64,000 bases of DNA from an uncultured Caryophanales bacterium (GTDB lineage Bacteria; Bacillota_I; Bacilli_A; RFN20; CAG-826): positions 103,956 through 167,955 of the forward strand of contig CAMOEI010000002.1 of assembly GCA_946612115.1 (NCBI GenBank), in the 5' to 3' direction. Below, piece by piece: positions 1 to 10,059 of the stretch. The translations under genes were made by a program, and so were the position numbers. Below the pieces are notes generated by a model. That model was not told where the DNA came from. It saw nothing but the letters and a program-made list of their open reading frames with translations, and made no database searches. The number at the start of each line of letters is the position of its first letter. Positions within the stretch are counted from its first letter, which is position 1.

Positions 1-2
1 CC

Positions 3-290
3 TCTAACTTTGAAACGCAAGGATTAACATATTTTGAAGCCGCCACAAACGGAACGGTCATTTTAGCGAAAAAAGATCGCGCGATTGATGGATTATTTGT
101 CGATAATGAAAGCGCTTATATCTATGAAGATTTCTATCAATGGGTAGAAAGATTAGAAAAAGCTCTTTTCCAAGATAATTCAAAAATTATTAATAACGCG
201 AAAAATGTTATGAAAAAATACACCCCTGATAAATGGGCGAAGAAATTACTTGGCATTTACCAAGAATTAAATCCTTCTAGGAAAAAATAA
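3..290 (+). CDS. Glycosyltransferase family 4/1-like protein, C-terminal fragment (5' truncated by window)
   Basis: Open frame from window start to TAA at 288-290: SNFETQGLTYFEAATNGTVILAKKDRAIDGLFVDNESAYIYEDFYQWVERLEKAL...; the 'E..G.T..EA...G..V' pattern is typical of GT-B glycosyltransferase C-termini. Confidence 0.6.
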   Translation, partial: SNFETQGLTYFEAATNGTVILAKKDRAIDGLFVDNESAYIYEDFYQWVERLEKALFQDNSKIINNAKNVMKKYTPDKWAKKLLGIYQELNPSRKK

Positions 291-292
291 AT

Positions 293-312
293 AGACCCTC
301 GGGTCTTTTTTC
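293..312 (+). terminator. Rho-independent terminator
   Basis: AGACCC-TC-GGGTCT followed by a T-run. Confidence 0.85.
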
Positions 313-490
313 TTCCCTCTATTTATAAAATAATAAACATATAGTAAGATAAATTTAACAATATAGGAGATTTGTTATAGGTTATTCAGTTTATGAAGCT
401 GCTGAAGAAGTTATGAAGACTTTAGCATTTCTTCCTCGAGCAGAGGACGCCAATAAAAAGCTGTTTACTTTAATGAGGGGGTAATAAATT

Positions 491-922
491 ATGCCAGCAT
501 CACCAAGTAGTATCGCTAGTGAATTAGCGAGAATGATTAAAAACCAATATTTTGGAGTAGAGAGTCACACTTCATCTAATAATAATGGAATGGAGATTTA
601 TGGCTCCTTCAAATACTGTGGAAGATTATATTTTTATAATATCTTCCTCTTCTATAATGGAGAATATGGAGTGGGTTTAGGTAACTCAATCAGTCCTAGT
701 AGAGTCTACGAGGCAAAAAGATTTGCGGATGAATATAGTAGAACCACCGGAAAAGAAAGATATGAGAATATTTTTGTTAACGAGAAAGGTCCAAGTATCC
801 TAAGAGTTAAATGGGGTGAGTTCACTAGTAGTGACGCTTATTCATGCGCTTCTAAAGCGGTTGATGTCTTATCAATGCTTAGAGACTCCAATCTCGCTGA
901 TCGATTATTTTCATACAAATAG
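491..922 (+). CDS. Hypothetical protein (143 aa)
   Basis: ORF with GAGGGG-type SD upstream and its own terminator downstream; no family recognised. Confidence 0.65.
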   Translation: MPASPSSIASELARMIKNQYFGVESHTSSNNNGMEIYGSFKYCGRLYFYNIFLFYNGEYGVGLGNSISPSRVYEAKRFADEYSRTTGKERYENIFVNEKGPSILRVKWGEFTSSDAYSCASKAVDVLSMLRDSNLADRLFSYK

Positions 923-943
923 AAGACCTTCGGGTCTTTTTTT
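923..943 (+). terminator. Rho-independent terminator
   Basis: AAGACC-TTCG-GGTCTT + T7. Confidence 0.85.
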
Positions 944-1018
944 CTATTCATCTAAATGGATATTTAGTAGAATAATTACATAGGTATTACTTTTTAATCT
1001 TACTAAGGAGGATTTTTA

Positions 1019-2224
1019 ATGTCCAAAAGTTACTTAGAAGAATATGAAGCAGGCTATACTCCTAAACTTGTAATGGAGGAAGCTAGTCGTTGTTTACTTT
1101 GTCACGACGCTCCATGTTCTAAAGCATGTCCAGCTGGAACTGATCCAGCTAAATTTATTCGTTCTGTGAGATTCAGAAACTTTAAAGGCGCTGCTGAGAC
1201 CGTTAGAATCAATAACGTTTTAGGCGCTATTTGTGCGAGAGTCTGTCCAACAGAAAGATATTGTCAACAAGGTTGTTCTAGAAGTGGTATTGATAAACCA
1301 ATCGATATTGGTAGAATTCAACGCTATATCACCGACTTTGAAGACGCTTGTAAGATGAAAATCTTAGAAGTCAAAAAGCCTAACGGCAAGAGAGTTGCAG
1401 TTGTTGGTAGTGGTCCTGCAGGACTCGCTACAGCTGGTTTACTTGCTCAAGACGGCTACAAAGTAGAAGTCTATGAAAAAGAAGCCAAAGCTGGTGGATA
1501 TTTAAGATATGGCATTCCTGAATATCGTTTACCATCCGCGGTTGTTGATAGAGAAGTTAAGAGAATTAAAGACTTAGGAGTCGAATTTAAATTAGGCGAA
1601 AAAGTCGAAGATTTAGCTAAATTACAAGAAGAATATGACGCGGTTGTCGTCGCTGTTGGTCATGGAGCAGGTAAAGTTTTACCAATCTTTGCAGGCAAAA
1701 GATTTGTCAAAACCGCTGTTAATTTCTTAAAAGACGCCAAAAGAAAGAAAGGCAATCTCAAACTTCCAGATAACGTTTTAGTTATCGGTGGTGGAGATGT
1801 CGCTATGGATACAGTGACTACATTAAAGCTATTAGGAGTTAAGCAAGTTACTGATGTCGTCTATGAAACATTTGAAGAATTTAAAGCCAGCAAGAAAGAA
1901 CTTCAAGGCGCTCAAGAGCAAGGTGTTTCAATTATCGATGGCTATGTTCCAGTTAGTCTAAAAGGCAAGACAGTTAAATTCGAACATCGATTCATCAAGA
2001 ACGAACTTAAAGTTAAAGCTGATCTTATCATCTTAGCGGTTGGCCAATATACTGAAGCTGGCTTACTTGGCTTAGATGTTAATAAAGCCCAAGAAGTCGA
2101 AGGTGTCTCAGGCAATCTATTTGTTGCTGGAGATATTGCTAAAGGCGAAAAGACTGTTGTCTACGCAGTTAGAAGTGCAAAAGAAACAGCATATGCTGTT
2201 AAGAAATATTTAGGAGGTAAATAA
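1019..2224 (+). CDS. preT: NAD-dependent dihydropyrimidine dehydrogenase subunit PreT (GltD-like FAD/4Fe-4S oxidoreductase)
   Basis: Cys-rich N-terminus ([19 protein letters not shown]..., [17 protein letters not shown]), GSGPAGL FAD motif, [11 protein letters not shown](P)H motif; adjacent to preA; SD AAGGAGG. Confidence 0.88.
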   Translation: MSKSYLEEYEAGYTPKLVMEEASRCLLCHDAPCSKACPAGTDPAKFIRSVRFRNFKGAAETVRINNVLGAICARVCPTERYCQQGCSRSGIDKPIDIGRIQRYITDFEDACKMKILEVKKPNGKRVAVVGSGPAGLATAGLLAQDGYKVEVYEKEAKAGGYLRYGIPEYRLPSAVVDREVKRIKDLGVEFKLGEKVEDLAKLQEEYDAVVVAVGHGAGKVLPIFAGKRFVKTAVNFLKDAKRKKGNLKLPDNVLVIGGGDVAMDTVTTLKLLGVKQVTDVVYETFEEFKASKKELQGAQEQGVSIIDGYVPVSLKGKTVKFEHRFIKNELKVKADLIILAVGQYTEAGLLGLDVNKAQEVEGVSGNLFVAGDIAKGEKTVVYAVRSAKETAYAVKKYLGGK

Positions 2225-2226
2225 TC

Positions 2227-3474
2227 ATGGTTAAGAAAGATTTAAGTATCACCTTCTTAGGTGTTAAATTCCCAAACCCATTCTGTTTATCTTCTTCTCC
2301 AGTTGGTAATGACTATGATATGTGTAAAAAAGCATATGATGTCGGATGGGGTGGTATTGTCTTTAAGACAATCGGACCAAAGAGTTACGTTATTAATGAA
2401 GTCTCTCCTAGATTTGATAAATTAGATAAAGAAGCCGAACCATTTGTTGGTTTTAAAAACATGGAACAAATCGCTGAGCATTCATTAGAAGAAAACTTAG
2501 CGGATCTTGCAAGATTAAAGAAAGAATATCCTGATAAAGTATTAATCGCCTCCATCATGGGTAATGATGATGAAACCTGGGAAGATTTAGCAAGAAAAGT
2601 CACCGAAGCTGGTGCGGATATGATTGAAATGAACTTATCGTGTCCTCAAATGACTTCTCACGCGATGGGAAGTGACGTTGGAAGTAACCCAGAACTTTGT
2701 AAGAAATACTGCCAAGCTGTCAAACGTGGAAGTAAACTTCCAATGATGGCGAAGATGACTCCAAATATCACTGATATGGTGGAAGTCGCTAAAGCGTGTT
2801 TAGAAGGTGGAGCGGACGGTATTGCTGCAATTAACACAATTAAATCTATTTGTAATATTGATTTAGATAAGAAGATTGGTATGCCAATCGTTAACGGCAA
2901 ATCTTCTATCTCCGGATATTCAGGTAAAGCTGTTAAACCAGTTGCATTAAGATTCATTCAACAAATGAGAACTGGAATTCCAGGAGTGGAAATCTCTGGT
3001 ATCGGCGGATGTGAAACCTGGGAAGACGCTGCTGAATTTATCTTAGTTGGTGCCAAAACAATTCAAGTCACTACAGGTATCATGCAATATGGTTATCGTA
3101 TCGTCGAAGATATGTGCAATGGCTTAATGCATTACATGGAAGAACAACATGTTGATCATCTCGAAGACTTAGTGGGTCTAGCCAATAAAAACATTATTCC
3201 TGCCGAAGAACTTGATAGAGACTACATCGTCTATCCTGAAATTGATAAGGAAAAATGTGTTGGCTGTGGTAGATGCTATATCTCTTGTTATGATGGGGCT
3301 CACCAAGCTATGGAGTGGGATGAAGAAACTCGTCGTCCAACATGTAACCATGACAAGTGTGTTGGCTGCTTACTTTGTGGTCACGTCTGTCCTGTAGGAG
3401 CGATTGATAAAGGCGAAATCGTCTTTAAGAAAACCGCTAAACCAGGAAGAAAAATTAAAGACATTCGACTTTAA
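2227..3474 (+). CDS. preA: NAD-dependent dihydropyrimidine dehydrogenase subunit PreA
   Basis: DHOdehase-like TIM barrel ([21 protein letters not shown]) plus C-terminal 2x[4Fe-4S] ferredoxin ([33 protein letters not shown]). Confidence 0.9.
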   Translation: MVKKDLSITFLGVKFPNPFCLSSSPVGNDYDMCKKAYDVGWGGIVFKTIGPKSYVINEVSPRFDKLDKEAEPFVGFKNMEQIAEHSLEENLADLARLKKEYPDKVLIASIMGNDDETWEDLARKVTEAGADMIEMNLSCPQMTSHAMGSDVGSNPELCKKYCQAVKRGSKLPMMAKMTPNITDMVEVAKACLEGGADGIAAINTIKSICNIDLDKKIGMPIVNGKSSISGYSGKAVKPVALRFIQQMRTGIPGVEISGIGGCETWEDAAEFILVGAKTIQVTTGIMQYGYRIVEDMCNGLMHYMEEQHVDHLEDLVGLANKNIIPAEELDRDYIVYPEIDKEKCVGCGRCYISCYDGAHQAMEWDEETRRPTCNHDKCVGCLLCGHVCPVGAIDKGEIVFKKTAKPGRKIKDIRL

Positions 3475-3492
3475 TTAGTACTCAAAACTAAT

Positions 3493-3522
3493 AAGCTAGG
3501 GAGATATCTCTAGCTTTTCTTT
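3493..3522 (+). terminator. Rho-independent terminator after preTA
   Basis: AAGCTAGggagatatctCTAGCTT followed by TTCTTTT. Confidence 0.75.
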
Positions 3523-3569
3523 TACATAAAATATATCGAATTTGCACGTAAAAAATGCGATTAATATTT

Positions 3570-3590
3570 AAAATTAGAATTACTAATTTT
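3570..3590. promoter_or_regulatory. Perfect palindrome upstream of the hydrogenase operon (candidate operator)
   Basis: AAAATTAG-aatta-CTAATTTT. Confidence 0.35.
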
Positions 3591-3637
3591 GTCCTACATA
3601 TATTTTTTATATTGTTTATGTGTATTATTTTCAATAA

Positions 3638-3655
3638 AATAATATCGGTATTATT
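3638..3655. promoter_or_regulatory. Second palindrome upstream of the hydrogenase operon (candidate operator)
   Basis: AATAATA-tcgg-TATTATT. Confidence 0.3.
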
Positions 3656-3685
3656 TAGATAATATTGTTTTTTAGGAGGAAGTTT

Positions 3686-4171
3686 ATGGCAAAATTACAA
3701 GCAGAAGCTATTAAACAAATCACAGAAATTGTTGAAAGATACAAGAACGAAGAAACTCCAATGATGATGATTCTTTCGGATGTTCAAAACGAGTATGGTT
3801 ATATTCCACTTGAAGTCCAAGAATTAATTTCTTCTCTTACTGGAATTCCAGTTAGTGAAATCTATGGTGTTGTCACATTCTATTCTTTCTTCTCACTTAC
3901 CCCAAAAGGAAAATACGTTATCGGTGTCTGTTTAGGAACAGCCTGTTACGTTAAGGGTTCTCAACTTGTCATTGATAAGTTCTCAGACTTATTAAAGATT
4001 AAACCAGGTGAGACCTCCGAAGATGGGTTATTCACTTTAGACGCTTTGCGTTGTGTTGGTGCATGCGCAATTGCTCCAGCGGTTTCAATCAACGGAAAAG
4101 TCTATCCAATGGTTCAAGTTGGACAAGTCGAAAGCATTATTAATGAATATCGTGCAAAGGAGGCTCTCTAG
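3686..4171 (+). CDS. hydC: NuoE-like [2Fe-2S] subunit of NAD-linked [FeFe] hydrogenase (HydC/HndA-like)
   Basis: NuoE motifs (YGVVTFYSFF, CLGTACYVKGS, CVGACAIAPAVSING); SD AGGAGGA before ATG 3686 favours this over the track start 3665. Confidence 0.85.
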   Translation: MAKLQAEAIKQITEIVERYKNEETPMMMILSDVQNEYGYIPLEVQELISSLTGIPVSEIYGVVTFYSFFSLTPKGKYVIGVCLGTACYVKGSQLVIDKFSDLLKIKPGETSEDGLFTLDALRCVGACAIAPAVSINGKVYPMVQVGQVESIINEYRAKEAL

Positions 4172-4173
4172 TT

Positions 4174-6078
4174 ATGGTGAAAATTAAAACTAGCGAAGAA
4201 TTAATTGCTCGTTCAGAAAAAGAACATGCTTGCTTAGATAAGAAGTTCCATTGCGAACCAGGCAAAAAGGCCATCGTCGTTTGTGGTGGTACAGGATGTT
4301 TAAGTTCTAACTCTAAAGAGTTACTTCATAGATTACAAGAACTTATCAAAGAAAAAGGACTCGAAGATAAAGTTACTGCGAACATCGTTGGATGTTTCGG
4401 ATTCTGCTCCCAAGGTCCATTTGTCAAAATCTTCCCAGAAGAAACTTTATATACAAAAGTTAAAGTCTCTGACGCTGAAGAAATCATTGAAAAAGATATC
4501 ATCGGTGGAGAGATTGTTGAACGTTTACTCTTTGTCGACCCTCAAACAAAAGAAAGAGCCCAAAGACAACACGACATCAATTTCTATAAATTACAAAAAA
4601 GAGATATCGCTTTAAAGGGTAACGCTGAGATTAACCCTGAAGATATCGATGAAGCTTTAGGTGCAGGAGCATTCCTCGCTTTAAATAAAGCCCTTCATAT
4701 GTCCCAACAAGAAGTCATTAATGAAGTTCTTAAAAGTGGACTTAGAGGAAGAGGCGGCGCTGGATTCCCAACTGGAAGAAAGTGGCAATTTGCTTACGAT
4801 GTCCAAAGCGATGAAAAATATGTCGTCTGTAATGGTGATGAAGGTGATCCAGGAGCGTTCATGGATCGTTCCATTATTGAAGGCAACCCAATTAACGTCA
4901 TCGAAGGTATGATGATAGAAGGCTACGCTATTGGAGCAAAGAATGGTTATTTCTATATCCGTGCTGAATATCCAATCGCTGTCCAAAGATTAAGAAACGC
5001 TATTAAACAATGTGAAGAGATGGGTTTATTAGGCAAAAACATCTTAGGCACAGACTTTGAATTCCATTGCCATATTAGATTAGGTGCTGGAGCCTTCGTT
5101 TGTGGAGAAGAAACTGCTCTTCTTAACTCTATTGAAGGACAAAGAGGTATGCCTCGTCCACGTCCTCCATTCCCTGCTGTTAAAGGTTTATGGGGAAAAC
5201 CATCAGTTATCAATAACGTTGAAACATTAGCAAACGTTCCATTTATTCTCTTACACGGTGCGGATGCTTACGCTGCTATTGGTACTGAAAAATCTAAAGG
5301 AACAAAAGTTTTCGCTTTAGGTGGAAAAGTTAATAATGTTGGTCTTGTTGAAGTTCCAATGGGAATTACATTAAGACAATTAATTTATGATATCGGTGGA
5401 GGAATTCCTAACGGTAAGAAATTCAAAGCGATTCAAACCGGTGGCCCATCCGGAGGATGTTTAACTGAAAAAGACTTAGACACCCCAATTGATTATGATA
5501 ACTTAATCGCTGCTGGATCGATGATGGGATCTGGTGGAGCGATTGTTATGGATGAAGACAACTGTATGGTTGATGTCGCAAAATTCTATATGACATTCAT
5601 CTGTGATGAATCGTGTGGTAAATGTTCACCATGTAGAATTGGTACAAAGAGATGTTTAGAAATCTTAGACAAGATTACTAATGGTAAAGGAACAATGGAA
5701 GATCTTGAAGAACTTAAGAATCTCGCCAATGTCATTAAGTCCAACTCATTATGTGGTTTAGGACAAACTGCTCCAAACCCAATCTTATCCACAATGAATA
5801 GTTTCTATGATGAATATGTCGCACATATCGTCGATAAGAAATGTCCTGCTCACGTTTGTAAGAGCTTAATGCAATACCGCATTTTAGAAGACAAATGTGT
5901 CGGATGTGGAATGTGTGCTAGAAATTGTCCAGCAAGCGCGATTGAAAAAACCGATATTGTTCCTGCTGGAAAAGCACCAAATCTCCCACTTAGAGTGCAC
6001 AAAATCAACGCTGAAAAATGTGTCAAATGTGGATTATGTCAATCCAACTGCCGCTTCGGTGCAGTTATTAAGGATTAA
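4174..6078 (+). CDS. hydB: NuoF-like diaphorase subunit of NAD-linked [FeFe] hydrogenase (HydB/HndC-like)
   Basis: N-terminal thioredoxin-like 2Fe-2S domain, GRGGAGFPTGRKW, CNGDEGDPGAFMDR, ESCGKCSPCR, C-terminal 2x[4Fe-4S]. Confidence 0.9.
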   Translation: MVKIKTSEELIARSEKEHACLDKKFHCEPGKKAIVVCGGTGCLSSNSKELLHRLQELIKEKGLEDKVTANIVGCFGFCSQGPFVKIFPEETLYTKVKVSDAEEIIEKDIIGGEIVERLLFVDPQTKERAQRQHDINFYKLQKRDIALKGNAEINPEDIDEALGAGAFLALNKALHMSQQEVINEVLKSGLRGRGGAGFPTGRKWQFAYDVQSDEKYVVCNGDEGDPGAFMDRSIIEGNPINVIEGMMIEGYAIGAKNGYFYIRAEYPIAVQRLRNAIKQCEEMGLLGKNILGTDFEFHCHIRLGAGAFVCGEETALLNSIEGQRGMPRPRPPFPAVKGLWGKPSVINNVETLANVPFILLHGADAYAAIGTEKSKGTKVFALGGKVNNVGLVEVPMGITLRQLIYDIGGGIPNGKKFKAIQTGGPSGGCLTEKDLDTPIDYDNLIAAGSMMGSGGAIVMDEDNCMVDVAKFYMTFICDESCGKCSPCRIGTKRCLEILDKITNGKGTMEDLEELKNLANVIKSNSLCGLGQTAPNPILSTMNSFYDEYVAHIVDKKCPAHVCKSLMQYRILEDKCVGCGMCARNCPASAIEKTDIVPAGKAPNLPLRVHKINAEKCVKCGLCQSNCRFGAVIKD

Positions 6079-6092
6079 GGAGGATCAAAACA

Positions 6093-7853
6093 ATGGGATT
6101 AGTGAACATTAAAATTGATGGTCAAGCTTATCAAGTTGAAAGTGGTCTTACCATCCTTGAAGCTGCAAGAAAATGCGGATTCAATATCCCTTCATTATGT
6201 GCATTTAATAACGGCAAGTGCTCACGCGCTAGTTGTAGAGTGTGCTTAGTCGAAGTTAAAGGCGCTAGAGGTTTAGTGGCCTCTTGCGTTTACCCAGTTG
6301 CAGAAGGAATGGAAATTACTATTTCTTCTCAAAAAGCTAGTGACGCTCGTAGAGCGAGTGTTGAACTTATCTTATCTAACCACCATAAAAACTGCTTACA
6401 ATGTGAGAAAAATGGACATTGTGAACTCTTAGAAGTTTCTAAGATGGTTGGTGCTAGAGATCATATGTATGAAGGTGAACAAACTCCTTCCACAATTGAT
6501 GAACTTGCTCCAGGATTAATTAGAGATACATCAAAATGTATTTTATGTGGTAGATGTATTGAAAGATGTAAAGAAGCCCAAGGTATTTCTATTCTTGGAT
6601 TTGAAAATCGTGGCTTTAAAACCATTGTTTCTCCAGTCGGAAATAGAAGCTTCGCTAATTCTCCATGTATGCAATGTGGACAATGTGTTAACGTTTGTCC
6701 AACTGGCGCATTAATGGAACATAGCGAAATCGACAAAGTCGATGAAGCCTTTAGGCAAGGAAAGAAAGTCATCGTTCAAACCGCTCCTGCTGTTAGAGCA
6801 GCAATCGCTGAAGAATTCGGCGAAAGAATCGGAACTCCAGGAACTGGAAAGATGGTTGCAGCCTTACATAGACTTGGTTTCTACCGCGTGTTTGACACTA
6901 ACTTTGCAGCCGACTTAACCATTATGGAAGAAGCTCACGAATTATTAGTGAGAATTAAAGAAGGTGGAGTCCTTCCACAAATCACTTCTTGCTCTCCAGG
7001 ATGGATTAACTATATGGAATATTTCTACCCAGAAATAATTCCTCATGTCTCAACTTGTAAATCCCCACATATGATGATGGGTGCGATTATTAAGAGCTAT
7101 TTCGCTAAGAGTCATGAATTAGATCCAAAAGATATCTTTGTGGTTTCAATTATGCCTTGTACTGCTAAAAAGTATGAAAGACAAAGAAAAGAAATGCCAA
7201 ATGATGTCGATGCAGTTCTCACTACAAGAGAATTAGCAAAGCTAATTAAGCGTAGTGGAATTAATTGGACTAGATTACCTGAAGAAGAATTTGATAACGA
7301 CTTATTAGGCGAATATAGTGGTGCTGGAGTTATTTTCGGTGTTACTGGCGGAGTTATGGAAGCTGCTTTACGTACTGCTTATTTCTGGATGACTGGAAAA
7401 GAATACGGCAAAGTCAACTTTGAGGCTGTTAGAGGCCAAGAAGGTATTAAAGAAGCCACTGTTGATGTTGAAGGTACAAAAGTTAAAGTTGCTGTTTGCT
7501 CTGGTATGAGAAATGCGAAAGTCTTGCTTGAACAAATCAAAGAGGGCAAATCTCCATATGCCTTTATTGAAATCATGGGATGTCCAGGTGGATGTATCAA
7601 CGGCGGTGGACAACCATTTGTTAAACCAATGTTCTTACCAAATGAAGATGATAATATCTTAGATACATATCGCGAAAAACGCGCTAGCATCTTATATAGC
7701 GAAGATGAAAGACAAGTTATTAGACAATCTCATAACAATAAAGACATTCAAAAGCTTTATAAGGACTTCTTAGGCGAACCTGGTAGTGAAATCGCTGAAG
7801 AATTATTACATACTTCTTACGACGCTCACCGTGAAAAGTTCCCTAATAAATAG
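6093..7853 (+). CDS. hydA: [FeFe] hydrogenase catalytic subunit
   Basis: N-terminal 2Fe-2S and ferredoxin domains; H-cluster motifs TSCSPGW, MPCTAKK, EIMGCPGGCINGGGQP. Confidence 0.95.
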   Translation: MGLVNIKIDGQAYQVESGLTILEAARKCGFNIPSLCAFNNGKCSRASCRVCLVEVKGARGLVASCVYPVAEGMEITISSQKASDARRASVELILSNHHKNCLQCEKNGHCELLEVSKMVGARDHMYEGEQTPSTIDELAPGLIRDTSKCILCGRCIERCKEAQGISILGFENRGFKTIVSPVGNRSFANSPCMQCGQCVNVCPTGALMEHSEIDKVDEAFRQGKKVIVQTAPAVRAAIAEEFGERIGTPGTGKMVAALHRLGFYRVFDTNFAADLTIMEEAHELLVRIKEGGVLPQITSCSPGWINYMEYFYPEIIPHVSTCKSPHMMMGAIIKSYFAKSHELDPKDIFVVSIMPCTAKKYERQRKEMPNDVDAVLTTRELAKLIKRSGINWTRLPEEEFDNDLLGEYSGAGVIFGVTGGVMEAALRTAYFWMTGKEYGKVNFEAVRGQEGIKEATVDVEGTKVKVAVCSGMRNAKVLLEQIKEGKSPYAFIEIMGCPGGCINGGGQPFVKPMFLPNEDDNILDTYREKRASILYSEDERQVIRQSHNNKDIQKLYKDFLGEPGSEIAEELLHTSYDAHREKFPNK

Positions 7854-7870
7854 TTAGAACTATAAATATT

Positions 7871-7902
7871 AAGTATTGGTGTTATCATCAATACTTTTTA
7901 TT
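7871..7902 (+). terminator. Rho-independent terminator after hydA
   Basis: AAGTATTGgtgttatCAATACTTTTTA. Confidence 0.75.
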
Positions 7903-7941
7903 TACTTTGAATAGAGATATTTTAATTAGATTATAAATTTA

Positions 7942-7950
7942 TGTTATAAT
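7942..7950 (+). promoter_or_regulatory. Extended -10 promoter of cysS
   Basis: TGTTATAAT. Confidence 0.6.
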
Positions 7951-7967
7951 CTTATTCGCACAATATT

Positions 7968-9305
7968 ATGGACATTAAAATTTATAATTCATTAACAAAT
8001 AAAGTTGAACCATTCGAAACATTAAAACCAAATGAAGTTTCAATGTATGTCTGTGGTCCAACTGTTTATAACTACCCACATATTGGTAATATGAGACCAG
8101 TAGTGGTCTTTGATGTTTTAAGACGCTTTTTAAGCTATGTTGGTTATAAAGTTACTTACGTCAGCAATTTCACTGATGTTGATGATAAAATCATCAAAGA
8201 AGCTAAAAAAGAAAATAAAACTGAAAAAGAATTAACTGAATTTTATATTGCAGAATTTAAAAAGACTACAGAAGCGATTGGAAGCATGATTCCAAATATC
8301 ACTCCTAAAGTTACTGAATATATTGAAAAGATTATTTCTTATGTTGATAACTTAATTAAATTAGGCGCTGCTTATGAAGTTGATGGAGATGTTTATTTTA
8401 GAGTAAATAAAATTAAAGACTATGGTGCGCTCAGTAAAATAAATGTAGAAGATTTAATCGTGGGCGCGCGTATTGAAGAGAATTCGCAAAAGGAATCTCC
8501 ATTAGATTTTGCCTTATGGAAAAAAACTAATGAAGGAATCAATTGGCCATCTCCTTGGGGAAATGGACGCCCAGGTTGGCATACGGAATGTTGCGTAATG
8601 ATCGACACAATTTTCCCAAGTCACTACATTGATATTCATGGTGGAGGATACGATTTAAAATTCCCTCACCATGAAAATGAAATCGCTCAATCGGAAGCCA
8701 CGCACGGCAATAAGATCGCTAAATATTGGATGCACAATGCCTTTATTAATTTTGGTAATGAAAAAATGTCTAAGAGCTTAGGTAATGTTGTCTACGCTAA
8801 AGACATGATTGAGAAATTTGGTGGCCCTGTCACTAGATTAGTTATTCTCAGTGCCCATTACCGTCAGCCTGTTAATTTTACAGATGAAACTGTTCAAGCT
8901 TCGTTACAAGAAGTTAATAAGATGAAAATGGCGTATAAACAAATGGCCTTAAAACTTCAAACCAGCGATGTTGATTTAGAAAGCGGTAAACCAACCTACA
9001 TTAACGGATTTTTAGAAGCTTTATCTGACGATTTAAATACCGCGAATGCGCTTAGTGAACTATATAATCTATTAAAGCTAGCCAACCAAGAACTTAGAAC
9101 AAGAGATTGCGATCTAAATAAGCTTAATGACTATTTCAAGACATTAACTGATATGTTTTATGTTTTAGGACTAGATATTAGATATGTAAAAATGGATGAA
9201 AACGCCAAAAATATCTATCAAAAATACATTGAAAGTAAAAATATTAAAGATTTCGAAGCATCTGATAAATACCGTCAAGAACTAATGAATCTTGGCATTA
9301 TGTAA
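7968..9305 (+). CDS. cysS: Cysteine--tRNA ligase
   Basis: CGPTVYNYPHIGNMR, FPHHENEIAQSEA, KMSKSLGN. Confidence 0.97.
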   Translation: MDIKIYNSLTNKVEPFETLKPNEVSMYVCGPTVYNYPHIGNMRPVVVFDVLRRFLSYVGYKVTYVSNFTDVDDKIIKEAKKENKTEKELTEFYIAEFKKTTEAIGSMIPNITPKVTEYIEKIISYVDNLIKLGAAYEVDGDVYFRVNKIKDYGALSKINVEDLIVGARIEENSQKESPLDFALWKKTNEGINWPSPWGNGRPGWHTECCVMIDTIFPSHYIDIHGGGYDLKFPHHENEIAQSEATHGNKIAKYWMHNAFINFGNEKMSKSLGNVVYAKDMIEKFGGPVTRLVILSAHYRQPVNFTDETVQASLQEVNKMKMAYKQMALKLQTSDVDLESGKPTYINGFLEALSDDLNTANALSELYNLLKLANQELRTRDCDLNKLNDYFKTLTDMFYVLGLDIRYVKMDENAKNIYQKYIESKNIKDFEASDKYRQELMNLGIM

Positions 9306-9306
9306 T

Positions 9307-10026
9307 ATGGAAAAAGCCAAACAACCTAATATTATTTTCGGTCGCAATCCTGTCAAGGAAGCTTTAAGAGCGGACAAAGTTCTTAAAGTTTATATTTCTA
9401 ATGGATTTTCCGATAAAGAAATTAACCCTCTTTTACAAGATAAAAAGCCATATATTAAGGTTGTTAGTAATAGCGAACTCGACGCTAAATGTAATGGAGT
9501 TCATCAAGGTATAATGGCCGAAATTAAACCATATGAGTATTTAGATTTCAACGAGCTAATAAGGCGAAGCAGAAAAGAAAAGCTTCCACTTATTATTTTG
9601 CTTGACGGAATCAATGATCCACATAATCTTGGCGCTATATTAAGAAGCGCAGATGTTTTTGGAGCAACTGGTATTGTAATTCCAAAACATAATTCAGTTT
9701 CACTTAACGCAACGGTTGCTAAAACAAGTGCTGGAGCAATAAATTTTGTTCCAGTTTCTCAAGTTAGCAGCCTTAACCAAGCTATCGAAAAACTAAAAGA
9801 CAATGGATTTTGGGTTGTGTCCACCGATGGAGCGGCGCAAATCAATTACGGAGATCTCAAATATGATTTCCCTGTTGCCTTAGTCATTGGTAGTGAAGGT
9901 CAAGGTGTTAGCCGTTTGATAGTTAAGAATTCGGATTATGTCGTGAAGATCCCTCAATTTGGACACGTCAACTCGCTTAACGCTTCGGTTGCTGCAGGAA
10001 TTTTATTAGCAAAAATCAGGGAATAA
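9307..10026 (+). CDS. rlmB: 23S rRNA (guanosine-2'-O-)-methyltransferase RlmB (TrmH/SpoU family)
   Basis: FGRNPVKEAL, DGINDPHNLGAILRSADVFG, VIGSEGQGVSRL, SLNASVAAGI; ATG at 9307 preferred to track start 9292. Confidence 0.93.
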   Translation: MEKAKQPNIIFGRNPVKEALRADKVLKVYISNGFSDKEINPLLQDKKPYIKVVSNSELDAKCNGVHQGIMAEIKPYEYLDFNELIRRSRKEKLPLIILLDGINDPHNLGAILRSADVFGATGIVIPKHNSVSLNATVAKTSAGAINFVPVSQVSSLNQAIEKLKDNGFWVVSTDGAAQINYGDLKYDFPVALVIGSEGQGVSRLIVKNSDYVVKIPQFGHVNSLNASVAAGILLAKIRE

Positions 10027-10059
10027 TTACGTCATTGATCCAGAAAGGAGGACTGAAAG

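Noticed and set aside
2385-2957. Minus-strand ORFs inside preA
   Set aside because: Antisense to a well-supported conserved CDS; no motifs, no SD.
4388-4615. Alternate-frame 75-aa + ORF inside the NuoF-like gene
   Set aside because: Out of frame with a clearly conserved protein; no independent signals.
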